From contig CP019154.1 in assembly GCA_002844335.1 (NCBI GenBank), forward strand, positions 2,542,001 through 2,606,000: a stretch of 64,000 nt of DNA, written 5' to 3'. Below the pieces are notes generated by a model. The model was not told the origin of the DNA. It was given only the letters and a program-made list of their open reading frames with translations, and did not search any database. Both the position numbers and the translations under genes were made by a program. This DNA is from Haloarcula taiwanensis. Its GTDB lineage: Archaea; Halobacteriota; Halobacteria; Halobacteriales; Haloarculaceae. Numbering within the stretch: position 1 is the stretch's first letter; every line of letters begins with the position of its first letter. Below, piece by piece: positions 25,445 to 32,203 of the stretch.

Positions 25445-25873
25445 GTGCCGGACCGCGTTCCCAGTGACCACGAAACCGTCGAGACGCATCGCGTTCCCGT
25501 CGAGTCGGTCGGCCGAACCGACCGACCGCGGGTTGTACTCCCGGACGAACTCGATTTCGACGACGGCGACACCGTCCGTCTTGCACTGGACGGCGACCGG
25601 TACCACGCTGTCGTCGAGACGAACCTCGACGGCGAGCCGGTCATCTCACACGTCGCCGACAACCGCCGCCTGGCTCGCGAACGGGACGGGACGAACCGCC
25701 TCGCGGAGTGGGTTGCTAACAGCGGTATCTCGCTCGGCGGCTCGGCGCACCTCGACGTGGTCACCGACGGAACCGAGTACGGCCTCCGGACGCCCGGCAA
25801 GCGCGTCGTCTATACAGCGACCGGCGGACCGGACGCCTCGCTGTCAGATATCGCTCGAAATCTCGATAATTGA
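25445..25873 (+). CDS. DUF7112-like protein
   Basis: The 142 residues start at a GTG only 5 nt after the S6e stop, suggesting co-transcription. VPSDHETVETHRVPVESVGR leads into RVVLPDELDFDDGDTVRLAL, which looks like a small beta-barrel (AbrB- or RNA-binding-like) strand pattern. HVADNRRLARERDGTNRLAEW is a conserved middle. I recall this as DUF7112 of haloarchaea; its function is unknown. The S6e neighbour hints at translation, weakly. Confidence 0.7.
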   Translation: MPDRVPSDHETVETHRVPVESVGRTDRPRVVLPDELDFDDGDTVRLALDGDRYHAVVETNLDGEPVISHVADNRRLARERDGTNRLAEWVANSGISLGGSAHLDVVTDGTEYGLRTPGKRVVYTATGGPDASLSDIARNLDN

Positions 25874-25973
25874 CGTCAGTGGTCCCTGTTTTCCCGAGTG
25901 AACCCGATTTTTGCTGCTGATACTCGCGCGAAACGCTCAATATCAGTGCTGATGTACATCAGGTAACGGACGA

Positions 25974-26852
25974 ATGTCGGAATCAGTGATCGCGGATTTC
26001 GTCGGCAAATTCAATTCCGAAGTGGCCGGTCGGGGCGACCCAATCAAGGGTCGGATCGTCCTCTCCCAGAAGCGGCTGGTGCTGGCCGCGAGCGAAGACG
26101 ACAAGCTGACGATCCCACTGGATTCGATTTTCGATATCGCCATCGGGCAGGTCCCGCCCGACCTGGGCGATTTCTTCGACTCGACGGTGACCATTGCCTT
26201 CGAGCGAAAAGGGAAGCGACTCGTCGCAGCCATCGAAGCTGGCGACGAAAAAATCGAGAAGTTTGGGACGGTGCTGTTCAAGGCGATCATCAACGGCACC
26301 GAAACGACGGTCAAAGAGCGCGCCCGCGTCGGTGGTCGCGTCACCGACGAGGCGTTCAAGACGGCGAAGCTGTTTCTCACGCCCGGTAACGTCGAGTTCC
26401 GGCGCAGCGACGGGTCGTTCGCTGTCGACCTCAAGACGGTGTCGGACTTCGACCGGAACACGCGGGAAATTAACGGCAAGAGCCGGCCGGTACTGACAGT
26501 CCGGCATATGAAAGACGGCACGGCCATGACGACGCTGGCTGCGATGGCGTCGAACCGAAAGATGTCCATCCTCGGGCGCTATCTCCGCCGCGAGTACGCC
26601 GAGCTCATGGAGGAGCTCAAAGACGTCGAGCTCACGAAGGACAAGAAGGAGGTGCTGGTCGCCATGTACTCGACCGGCGAGATGGACGGGATGCCGTTGG
26701 CGAGTATTCTCGGCAAAGATTCCTCACAGGTGTCGATGATTCTTCAGGACCTCTCCGCCGATGGACTCGTACAGGACGGCTCTGACGGCCCGACGCTTAC
26801 GCCAACTGGCAAGATCGTCGCCAGCCGCCACCTCGAAGACGTGAACGCCTGA
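25974..26852 (+). CDS. cheF2: Taxis adaptor CheF2 (DUF439 family)
   Basis: Second CheF, 292 residues, with the same order as CheF1: IVLSQKRLVLAASEDDKLTIP, then REINGKSRPVLTVRHMKDGT, then the C-terminal wHTH-like DKKEVLVAMYSTGEMDGMPL and IGKD-type helices. H. salinarum also has two DUF439 genes near che. The two paralogues here are separated by S6e and the DUF7112-like gene. A weak TATC-N6-GATG sequence precedes the start, without a good TATA box at the standard spacing. Confidence 0.92.
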   Translation: MSESVIADFVGKFNSEVAGRGDPIKGRIVLSQKRLVLAASEDDKLTIPLDSIFDIAIGQVPPDLGDFFDSTVTIAFERKGKRLVAAIEAGDEKIEKFGTVLFKAIINGTETTVKERARVGGRVTDEAFKTAKLFLTPGNVEFRRSDGSFAVDLKTVSDFDRNTREINGKSRPVLTVRHMKDGTAMTTLAAMASNRKMSILGRYLRREYAELMEELKDVELTKDKKEVLVAMYSTGEMDGMPLASILGKDSSQVSMILQDLSADGLVQDGSDGPTLTPTGKIVASRHLEDVNA

Positions 26853-26873
26853 CTGCTTGTCTCCGAGCCGCGT

Positions 26874-26910
26874 TATCCAAAGCGATAATCACTACCGTAG
26901 AGTCAAATAC
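26874..26910 (+). promoter_or_regulatory. Membrane cassette 2 promoter: TATC-N6-GATA and TATA-like box
   Basis: TATC-CAAAGC-GATA (26874-26887) is followed after 15 nt by TCAAATAC (26903-26910), 26-33 bp before the ATG at 26936. This ties the second membrane cassette to the motility promoters. Copy 1 of the cassette (14890) has no such site directly upstream. Confidence 0.5.
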
Positions 26911-26935
26911 GACGGTAGTCAATGTCGGGTACGCT

Positions 26936-27418
26936 ATGACTGAGTGGGTGGTGCCGGCCACGTTCGCGCTCTTCGTGTCTATTCTCGCCGTCGCGTCGGG
27001 ACCACTCGTTGGCGCGGTGGACGTCACACAGGAGGGACCGCCGGTGGGTGACGGAAGCACCGCCGTGACCGTCGGTTCTGTGCCGACCGAACAGGTTACC
27101 CTCGAACGGGGACGGTTCGGGTCCGGCCGGTACCATCTGGACGCACCGCCAGCAGTGCTGACCGTAGATCGTGTCGCTGGGAACCCAGCCGTCAGGTACA
27201 CCATCGACATTCCGTCGCTGTGGATCACCGCGACGAGCCGGTACGAGCTGGCCGGGACCGAAGGGACGCGGATGGGACTCCGGCCGAAGCCCATCGGCAT
27301 CAGTCCACAACGGATCAACCGGGGTAGCTACGACGCGGTTCTGACAATATGGATCCGGGAAGGCGACAGGGAGCGCCAGATCACAGTGAAGCAAATAACA
27401 ATCGAGGTCCAGCAATGA
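26936..27418 (+). CDS. Small membrane-anchored protein (cassette copy 2, small subunit)
   Basis: The 160 residues start MTEWVVPATFALFVSILAVA. The helix (about 5-24) ends in SGPLVGAVDV, then a beta-rich domain (STAVTVGSVPTEQVTLERGR; HLDAPPAVLTVDRVAGNPAV) follows. It has the same length and layout as the product starting at 14890, and the same ATGA coupling to a large membrane protein. No named family recognised. Confidence 0.72.
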   Translation: MTEWVVPATFALFVSILAVASGPLVGAVDVTQEGPPVGDGSTAVTVGSVPTEQVTLERGRFGSGRYHLDAPPAVLTVDRVAGNPAVRYTIDIPSLWITATSRYELAGTEGTRMGLRPKPIGISPQRINRGSYDAVLTIWIREGDRERQITVKQITIEVQQ

Positions 27419-29310
27419 GCGTCCGCGAGCGGTTCACGCCTGACACCGGCGTCGATACCGACACCTTCGGGGTCGCAGTGCTCCGTGTGGCATTCGGGAA
27501 CTACATCGGGGCAACACTCTGTCTCGCTGCGCTCGCGTGGTTCGGACTCTACTGGCGGCTCGGGTTCTTCTCGAACGACCAGTTCACGTTCGCGAATACG
27601 CTCGTCGGCGTCGCCGACGGCCACCTGTTCATCGATCGGGCAGTGTACGGCCCCGCGTCCGGGGCCTCACCGGGAACGTACCTCGTCGACGGCCGCGTGT
27701 ACGGCCGGAACTACGGCATTGTGGTCGTCTCCGCCGCCTGGCTGCTTGCACTCGAAGCCGTCTCGTTGGTGGCGGATGTCCAGGTCGTAGTGGTTGGTCT
27801 CTGGTCGTTCGTCGTCATTGGAGCGGCGGCCGGTGCCGGCGTCTGGCTTGACCGACGACGGCTATGTATCCTAATCGGGACCGCCGTCGGAGCCGTCGCC
27901 TTCGTCGGTAACCTACTCGTTGCGACGCCGCTGTCGCCGTACTGGTACCCGCTACTGGCGCTGCAGTGTACGACGGCGCTGGCAGCGGCGTTCACTACCG
28001 TCGTCCTCTATCGGCTGGTCAGTCGTCTGTACACCGACCGGCTGGGCGTGGTTGCCGGGCTGACGGCCGCGTTCGCGACGCCGATAGGGTTCTGGGCGAG
28101 CCTGCCGAAGCGCCACAGCGTCACCGCGCTGTTTGTGGTCTGTGTGCTCTACACTCTCTACCGAAGCCGGGAGGCTGCGTCCGCGACCGTCGCCAGACGC
28201 TTCAGGGCGCTCACCTACGCTTGGGTTGGCCCCGTGACGTGGGTTCACGCACCCGAGGGGTTCTTCTTGCTGGTGGCCATCGCGGCCGTCGACCTGCCGA
28301 CCGCCCGGTCCAACGACCCCCGGGAGCTGCTGGTGGTCGGACTCACCTTGTCTGTCTCGCTGGTCCCGTTTTTCCTGACGAACCTGGCCATCTCCGGCGA
28401 GCCGCTGCAACCACCCCGGCTACTGCCAGAATACAGCGGTGACGTGCTCAGCGGCGACGGCGGAGCGGGCGTGACGGCCGGGAGCGACGCCAACAGCGGG
28501 CAGTCCGGTTCCGGCAGCAGCGTGCTGTCGCGAATTCTCGGCCAGTTCGGCGCGTCCTACGCCGTCCTACTTGCCCCCGAACGGATGGGTCGAATATTCA
28601 TTCGACACGGGTACACCGACAGTCTGTTGCCGCCACAGGACGCCGCGGTAAATCTCAGTGTCCTCGAATCGATGCCGCTGCTCGGTGCCGTCGTGGTCTA
28701 TCCCCTGCTCGCCGCCCGTCGACTCGCTCGCGGGGCCAGTCTCCGGCGGCCACGTCTCGCCGGACAGACGGCCCCTGTTACTGTCGTCGATGCGTTCACC
28801 GTGGTTTACGTCCTGTTGTTACTCGGGCTGGCGCTCACGACACTCCCGCTACACCATATGTTCACGATGCGGTATCTCCACCCGCTCTACGCAGTCGGCG
28901 TCTACTGGATGATACGGATACCGGTAGTTCGGCGCGCCCTCGAAACCGCCGGGCGGTCGGCCGTGGTCGGCTTCGGTACTGCGGTCCTGGCCGGCGTCCC
29001 GCTCTATCTCAGCGCGATTGCGGTCGGTGATCTAGTCCTCGGCGAGGCCGTCCAGCTGTACGCGCTCACCGCGCTGACGGTCGCTGCCGTCGTCGGGTTC
29101 TGGGTACTCCTCGACACAGCCGTCGGCGGGTTCGAGTCAACCGGAGCTGCCGTTCTCGGTGCCGCGGCTGGGCTGACAGCGGTCTATCTCCTCATCTCCG
29201 GTGTCACGCTGTTCCCCGATACTGGTGACTTTCTCCTCCCGCTCTCGCGGGCCGTGAGCGAACGGCTTCACTTTATGCGGCTGTACGGAAGCACGCCGTC
29301 GTACTGGTAG
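27415..29310 (+). CDS. Polytopic membrane protein, possible GT-C-fold glycosyltransferase (cassette copy 2, large subunit)
   Basis: The 631 residues from MSVRERFTPDTGVDTDTFGV have about twelve helices. Asp55 (GFFSNDQFTFANT) aligns with Asp48 of the first copy. GRVYGRNYGIVVVSAAWLL, FWASLPKRHSVTALF, WVHAPEGFFLL and a late TMRYLHPLYAVGVYWMIRIP stretch are also shared. The Gly/Ser-rich loop is shorter than in copy 1. ATG 27415 gives a 4-bp overlap; an upstream ATG (27349) lies inside the small gene. GT-C identity and any role in glycosylating archaellin or S-layer are hypotheses. Confidence 0.72.
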   Translation: MSVRERFTPDTGVDTDTFGVAVLRVAFGNYIGATLCLAALAWFGLYWRLGFFSNDQFTFANTLVGVADGHLFIDRAVYGPASGASPGTYLVDGRVYGRNYGIVVVSAAWLLALEAVSLVADVQVVVVGLWSFVVIGAAAGAGVWLDRRRLCILIGTAVGAVAFVGNLLVATPLSPYWYPLLALQCTTALAAAFTTVVLYRLVSRLYTDRLGVVAGLTAAFATPIGFWASLPKRHSVTALFVVCVLYTLYRSREAASATVARRFRALTYAWVGPVTWVHAPEGFFLLVAIAAVDLPTARSNDPRELLVVGLTLSVSLVPFFLTNLAISGEPLQPPRLLPEYSGDVLSGDGGAGVTAGSDANSGQSGSGSSVLSRILGQFGASYAVLLAPERMGRIFIRHGYTDSLLPPQDAAVNLSVLESMPLLGAVVVYPLLAARRLARGASLRRPRLAGQTAPVTVVDAFTVVYVLLLLGLALTTLPLHHMFTMRYLHPLYAVGVYWMIRIPVVRRALETAGRSAVVGFGTAVLAGVPLYLSAIAVGDLVLGEAVQLYALTALTVAAVVGFWVLLDTAVGGFESTGAAVLGAAAGLTAVYLLISGVTLFPDTGDFLLPLSRAVSERLHFMRLYGSTPSYW

Positions 29311-29334
29311 AAGCAGCAGTCGGGACCGGATGGG

Positions 29335-29760
29335 TCACTGCTCGTCTGCCGCCACAATCGTGCTGACTCGGGCGTTTTCCTTGAGCTTCAGCCCTGCGCC
29401 GCCGACCGACAGCGGCACGCGCGAAAGCGTGTCAACGTGCAGCGTCGGATGGGTCGCCCCGCGTTCGAGCAGTTCCGTCCGCGGCTGGAGCGTCACCGTC
29501 GCCTCGCCGGTCAGCGATTCGTTGTACTCAACGAGGTACTGGCCACCCCGTAGCGTCCACCACTCGTAGTCGTCAGCCGGGTCTCGTTTCTCGCTCGAAT
29601 GGGGTGTGACGCCAGCCGAGTCGAGTTCGCCGCCGCCGAAGTCGATGCGCCCCGGCTCGACGACTTCGTACACCTCGGCGACGGTGAGGTCCAACCCCGG
29701 GCTGTCGGTCTGGGTCGGTTCGTGGACGATGTCCGTGACGTACTCCGCGAAGTCGGTCAT
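29335..29760 (-). CDS. dUTPase/dCTP deaminase-superfamily protein
   Basis: The 141 residues start MTDFAEYVTDIVHEPTQTDS. PGLDLTVAEVYEVVEPGRID resembles the strand order of the dCTP deaminase/dUTPase fold. YEWWTLRGGQYLVEYNESLT is the segment where dCTP deaminases have L-x-P-G-x-F-L. The family would hydrolyse dUTP or deaminate dCTP. The catalytic residues are not all obvious, so the substrate is open. A longer reading from 29835 adds an arginine-rich lead and is rejected. It is convergent with the membrane cassette. Confidence 0.75.
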   Translation of the reverse strand: MTDFAEYVTDIVHEPTQTDSPGLDLTVAEVYEVVEPGRIDFGGGELDSAGVTPHSSEKRDPADDYEWWTLRGGQYLVEYNESLTGEATVTLQPRTELLERGATHPTLHVDTLSRVPLSVGGAGLKLKENARVSTIVAADEQ

Positions 29761-29864
29761 GTGTGACTGTATGCCGTGAGTGTGCCTAAAAGTGAGGCTA
29801 CGACGGGGCGGTGGCCTGCGGGAGGAACGCGGCACTTTTGCCCGGCGAGTGACTCCCTGTCTGC

Positions 29865-30296
29865 ATGACCAAACACACGGAGTTTCTGGCCGGCGAGCGG
29901 TCCGAAGACGTGCTGTTCTTTCTCCACGAGGACGCCGTCTCGAACCCGGGCGCGCTGGCCGAGTACGCCGACGAAGTCGATGACGGACACGTCCTCGTGT
30001 TGCCGGGCGACGACGGCCGGAGCGCGTTCCAGTCGGCGACCGGTATCGACCCGATGGGGCTGGCCCAAGAGGCGATGGGAACCGAGGGCGACATCGGCGA
30101 CGACCTGACCGGCGCGGTCTGTCCGGTCGCCGAGGAGGAACCGGAGAGCGACCACACGACCCGGTTTATCTTTGCCTTCGCCGAGGAACAGAACGAGGAC
30201 GTGGGCGGCCTCTACGCCGAGGGCGACGTGATTCACGCCTACGCGGTGTGTGCCTGCGGGGAACGGTACAGCGACAAGTGGGTCGTCGGGGAGTAG
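29865..30296 (+). CDS. DUF5807-like protein
   Basis: Acidic soluble protein of 143 residues: MTKHTEFLAGERSEDVLFFL, VLVLPGDDGRSAFQSATGID, and a C-terminal AYAVCACGERYSDKWVVGE with a Cys-x-Cys pair. I recall this as DUF5807, restricted to haloarchaea. Its function is unknown. It is divergent from the dUTPase-like gene with 104 bp between starts. Confidence 0.75.
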   Translation: MTKHTEFLAGERSEDVLFFLHEDAVSNPGALAEYADEVDDGHVLVLPGDDGRSAFQSATGIDPMGLAQEAMGTEGDIGDDLTGAVCPVAEEEPESDHTTRFIFAFAEEQNEDVGGLYAEGDVIHAYAVCACGERYSDKWVVGE

Positions 30297-30303
30297 CCGG
30301 CAG

Positions 30304-30741
30304 TTACAGCAGGAACGGTTCGGCCAGCCGGACGAGCAGTGCCTTGGGCAGGCCGGTCACGGGGCCGCCGTCGTGTGAGTACGGCACCCCGACCTCGTCG
30401 CGGGTGACGCCGTGGCGGAGGTGCTGGATACCGTCGAGGAGGAACCAGCCGCCGAGCAGCGCCCCGGGGACGACGACCCACGTTGGGCCGGCGGCCGCGG
30501 CCGTGTACGCCACGAAACCGAAGACGAGCAGTCCGAACACCACGTGGTCGGCGTAGTCGCCGACAACGACCTGCGCGGAGTCGGCGGCGAGCCAGACACA
30601 GAAGGCCATCGCGGCCACGGCCGTTGCGTACCGTATCGAGCCATCGAGGACCAGCAGCGTCGCGCCGACGGCGACGGCGCTTCCGAGTCGCCGTCGCAGG
30701 GCCGTCTCGCGTACGATTCGCGTGTGGAGGGACTCGGGCAT
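30304..30741 (-). CDS. Small polytopic membrane protein, unknown
   Basis: The 145 residues from MPESLHTRIV have four likely helices (about 23-38, 42-56, 68-85, 90-106), a short C-terminal tail and no motif known to me. The start at 30741 removes 20 arginine-rich residues of a longer reading. It converges with the DUF5807-like gene 7 bp away. Confidence 0.6.
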   Translation of the reverse strand: MPESLHTRIVRETALRRRLGSAVAVGATLLVLDGSIRYATAVAAMAFCVWLAADSAQVVVGDYADHVVFGLLVFGFVAYTAAAAGPTWVVVPGALLGGWFLLDGIQHLRHGVTRDEVGVPYSHDGGPVTGLPKALLVRLAEPFLL

Positions 30742-30840
30742 CACCCGGCAGTGACGGCGGAGAGATAAATCAACGTTGCGTCGGGCAAGACTCACCGGCA
30801 CTTCGCTCGCGGGTCCGCCTGTCGGGTTCTACCGACTCAG

Positions 30841-30931
30841 CGCTCGGTGTCGACGCCTTCCGCTTCTTCCTCCGGTAGCCGTCGGAACGCGTCTACGATG
30901 GCCTGCTTCGCCACCGCGCCCTGTGTCGTCC
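30841..30931 (-). repeat. Duplicate of the 3' end of the DHH phosphoesterase gene (copy A)
   Basis: This 91-bp stretch matches 31032-31122 at an offset of 191 bp. The first half (gene 3' end) has about eight mismatches; the last 56 or so bases are identical. Read on the minus strand it encodes TQGAVAKQAIVDAFRRLPEE followed by EAEGVDTER and a stop, against GEEGVDTDR in the intact gene. It is an orphan C-terminal tail without a start. Confidence 0.9.
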
Positions 30932-31031
30932 GAGTCCACCTTTTTCCCGCTCGGGTGGCCTCCGGCCACCACTCGCGGCAAAAACGTGGGCGAAAAAGGC
31001 CGCGCTCTCTCGATGTTCGAGCGCGGTTCAG
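30932..31031. repeat. Hairpin-rich intergenic element between the two tail copies
   Basis: This 100-bp spacer contains GGTGGCC/GGCCACC (30954-30970 region) and CCGCGCTC with GAGCGCGG around an 11-nt loop (about 31001-31027), plus CCTTTTTCCC and GCGAAAAAGG flanks. From memory such text recurs between haloarchaeal genes. It sits exactly between the duplicated tails, as expected if it arrived by recombination at the 3' end. Confidence 0.5.
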
Positions 31032-32119
31032 CGGTCGGTGTCTACGCCTTCTTCCCCTTCCTCGGGAAGCCGTCGGAACGCGTCTACGATGGCCTGCTTC
31101 GCCACCGCGCCCTGTGTCGTCCAGTGGTGAGCGTAGTCCATCATGTCGTCGTAGATGTCGGGCTTACAGCCCGCGGCCTTCGGGTGGCCGCCGCCGTTGA
31201 CCTGCTGGGCGACCTCGTGGGCGCGCTCGAAGTTCTCCGTGCCGCGGATGGAGGCGGAGCCGGCGGGCTTGACGATGACGGCGGCGTCGGCCCCCTGCTC
31301 GCGCAGGGCCTCGGCGACCTCGTTCTGTGAACAGCGGCCGTAGGTGACGCCGACCGTCCACTCGCCGACCTCGCGGAGTTCCGCCCGCTCGACGGCCTTC
31401 TCGATGAGCGCCTCCTTCTCGACGCGCTTCTCGTCGAGGAAGTCGTGGTACTCCGGAGAGAGGTCGGGGCCGTGGTCGCGGACTGCCTCGATGTACTCCT
31501 CGGGTTCGCTCCAGTACGAGAGGTCCGCGAGGTCGTCGCTTCGGGGGTCGTCCCGTATCCAGAGGTCGTGGTCGCGGGTGACGGCGGCGAGGTCGGCCCA
31601 CTGGTCGTCGAAGTCGTAGTCGAGCTCCGACAGCGCCACGTCGGCAGTACACACCTCGTCGGAGTCGCCGACGGTGCGTTCGACACCAGCCGCATCCACG
31701 TCGTCTGCGAGGTCATCGGGCCACTGGTGGTGGTCGAACCAGACGACCCGCTGGGCGGTGTCGACCAGCGAGCCGAGCGGGGCGATGTCGGACTCGCGGT
31801 CGGGACAGAGGTCACAGACGAAGACGGTCGCGCCGGGGTCGGCGTACTCGGCGGTCCATTCGAGCGCCTCCGTGAGTTCGTGCGGGCCGGCGGGCAGCAG
31901 TGCGCCCTCACCGTGTGCCTCACGAATCAGTGCAGTACAGGCCAGCCCGTCGGCGTCCGGGTCGGCGATAACGATGACGCCAGCGTCGTCCAGCGTCTCG
32001 GCGGCTTCGGCCTCGGCCTGCTCTTCCTCGTAGGAATCCGGAATAAAGAACCCCTCACCGGGGAGTACGGATTTGCGGCCGATAGAGAGGCGGTCGTCGT
32101 CGATGAGCCAATCGTCCAT
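31028..32119 (-). CDS. DHH-family phosphoesterase (RecJ/NrnA-like)
   Basis: The 363 residues from MDDWLIDDDRLSIGRK show motif I as ADPDADG (53-58 core), DHH as WFDHHQWPDD (about 129-135), an RDHDLW segment, and a C-terminal DHHA1 domain with VNGGGHPKAAGCKPDIYDDM. Such proteins are Mn-dependent exonucleases or oligonucleotide/cyclic-dinucleotide phosphodiesterases; which is not clear. The start at 32119 drops 21 residues of a longer reading. Its last 91 bp are duplicated just downstream (30841-30931). Confidence 0.88.
   Translation of the reverse strand: MDDWLIDDDRLSIGRKSVLPGEGFFIPDSYEEEQAEAEAAETLDDAGVIVIADPDADGLACTALIREAHGEGALLPAGPHELTEALEWTAEYADPGATVFVCDLCPDRESDIAPLGSLVDTAQRVVWFDHHQWPDDLADDVDAAGVERTVGDSDEVCTADVALSELDYDFDDQWADLAAVTRDHDLWIRDDPRSDDLADLSYWSEPEEYIEAVRDHGPDLSPEYHDFLDEKRVEKEALIEKAVERAELREVGEWTVGVTYGRCSQNEVAEALREQGADAAVIVKPAGSASIRGTENFERAHEVAQQVNGGGHPKAAGCKPDIYDDMMDYAHHWTTQGAVAKQAIVDAFRRLPEEGEEGVDTDR
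31032..31122 (-). repeat. 3' end of the DHH gene, copy B of the 91-bp duplication
   Basis: This is the intact tail of the DHH gene, including its stop near 31028. See 30841-30931 for the second copy. The identity is strongest upstream in the gene and decays toward the stop. Confidence 0.9.
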
Positions 32120-32203
32120 GCCCCAGCAAGCGGACGTGGCGTCAAGAAGCCGTCGGGTTCGACCGTGACAGGACGCTGCCACGGCGGTGTGTCGGCGCGT
32201 CGG

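Noticed and set aside
25941..25954. TATC-AGTGCT-GATG upstream of cheF2 as another motility element
   Set aside because: It has one mismatch, lies only 20 bp from the ATG, and no TATA-like box follows at the usual distance. It may be a chance ATCAG/CTGAT palindrome.
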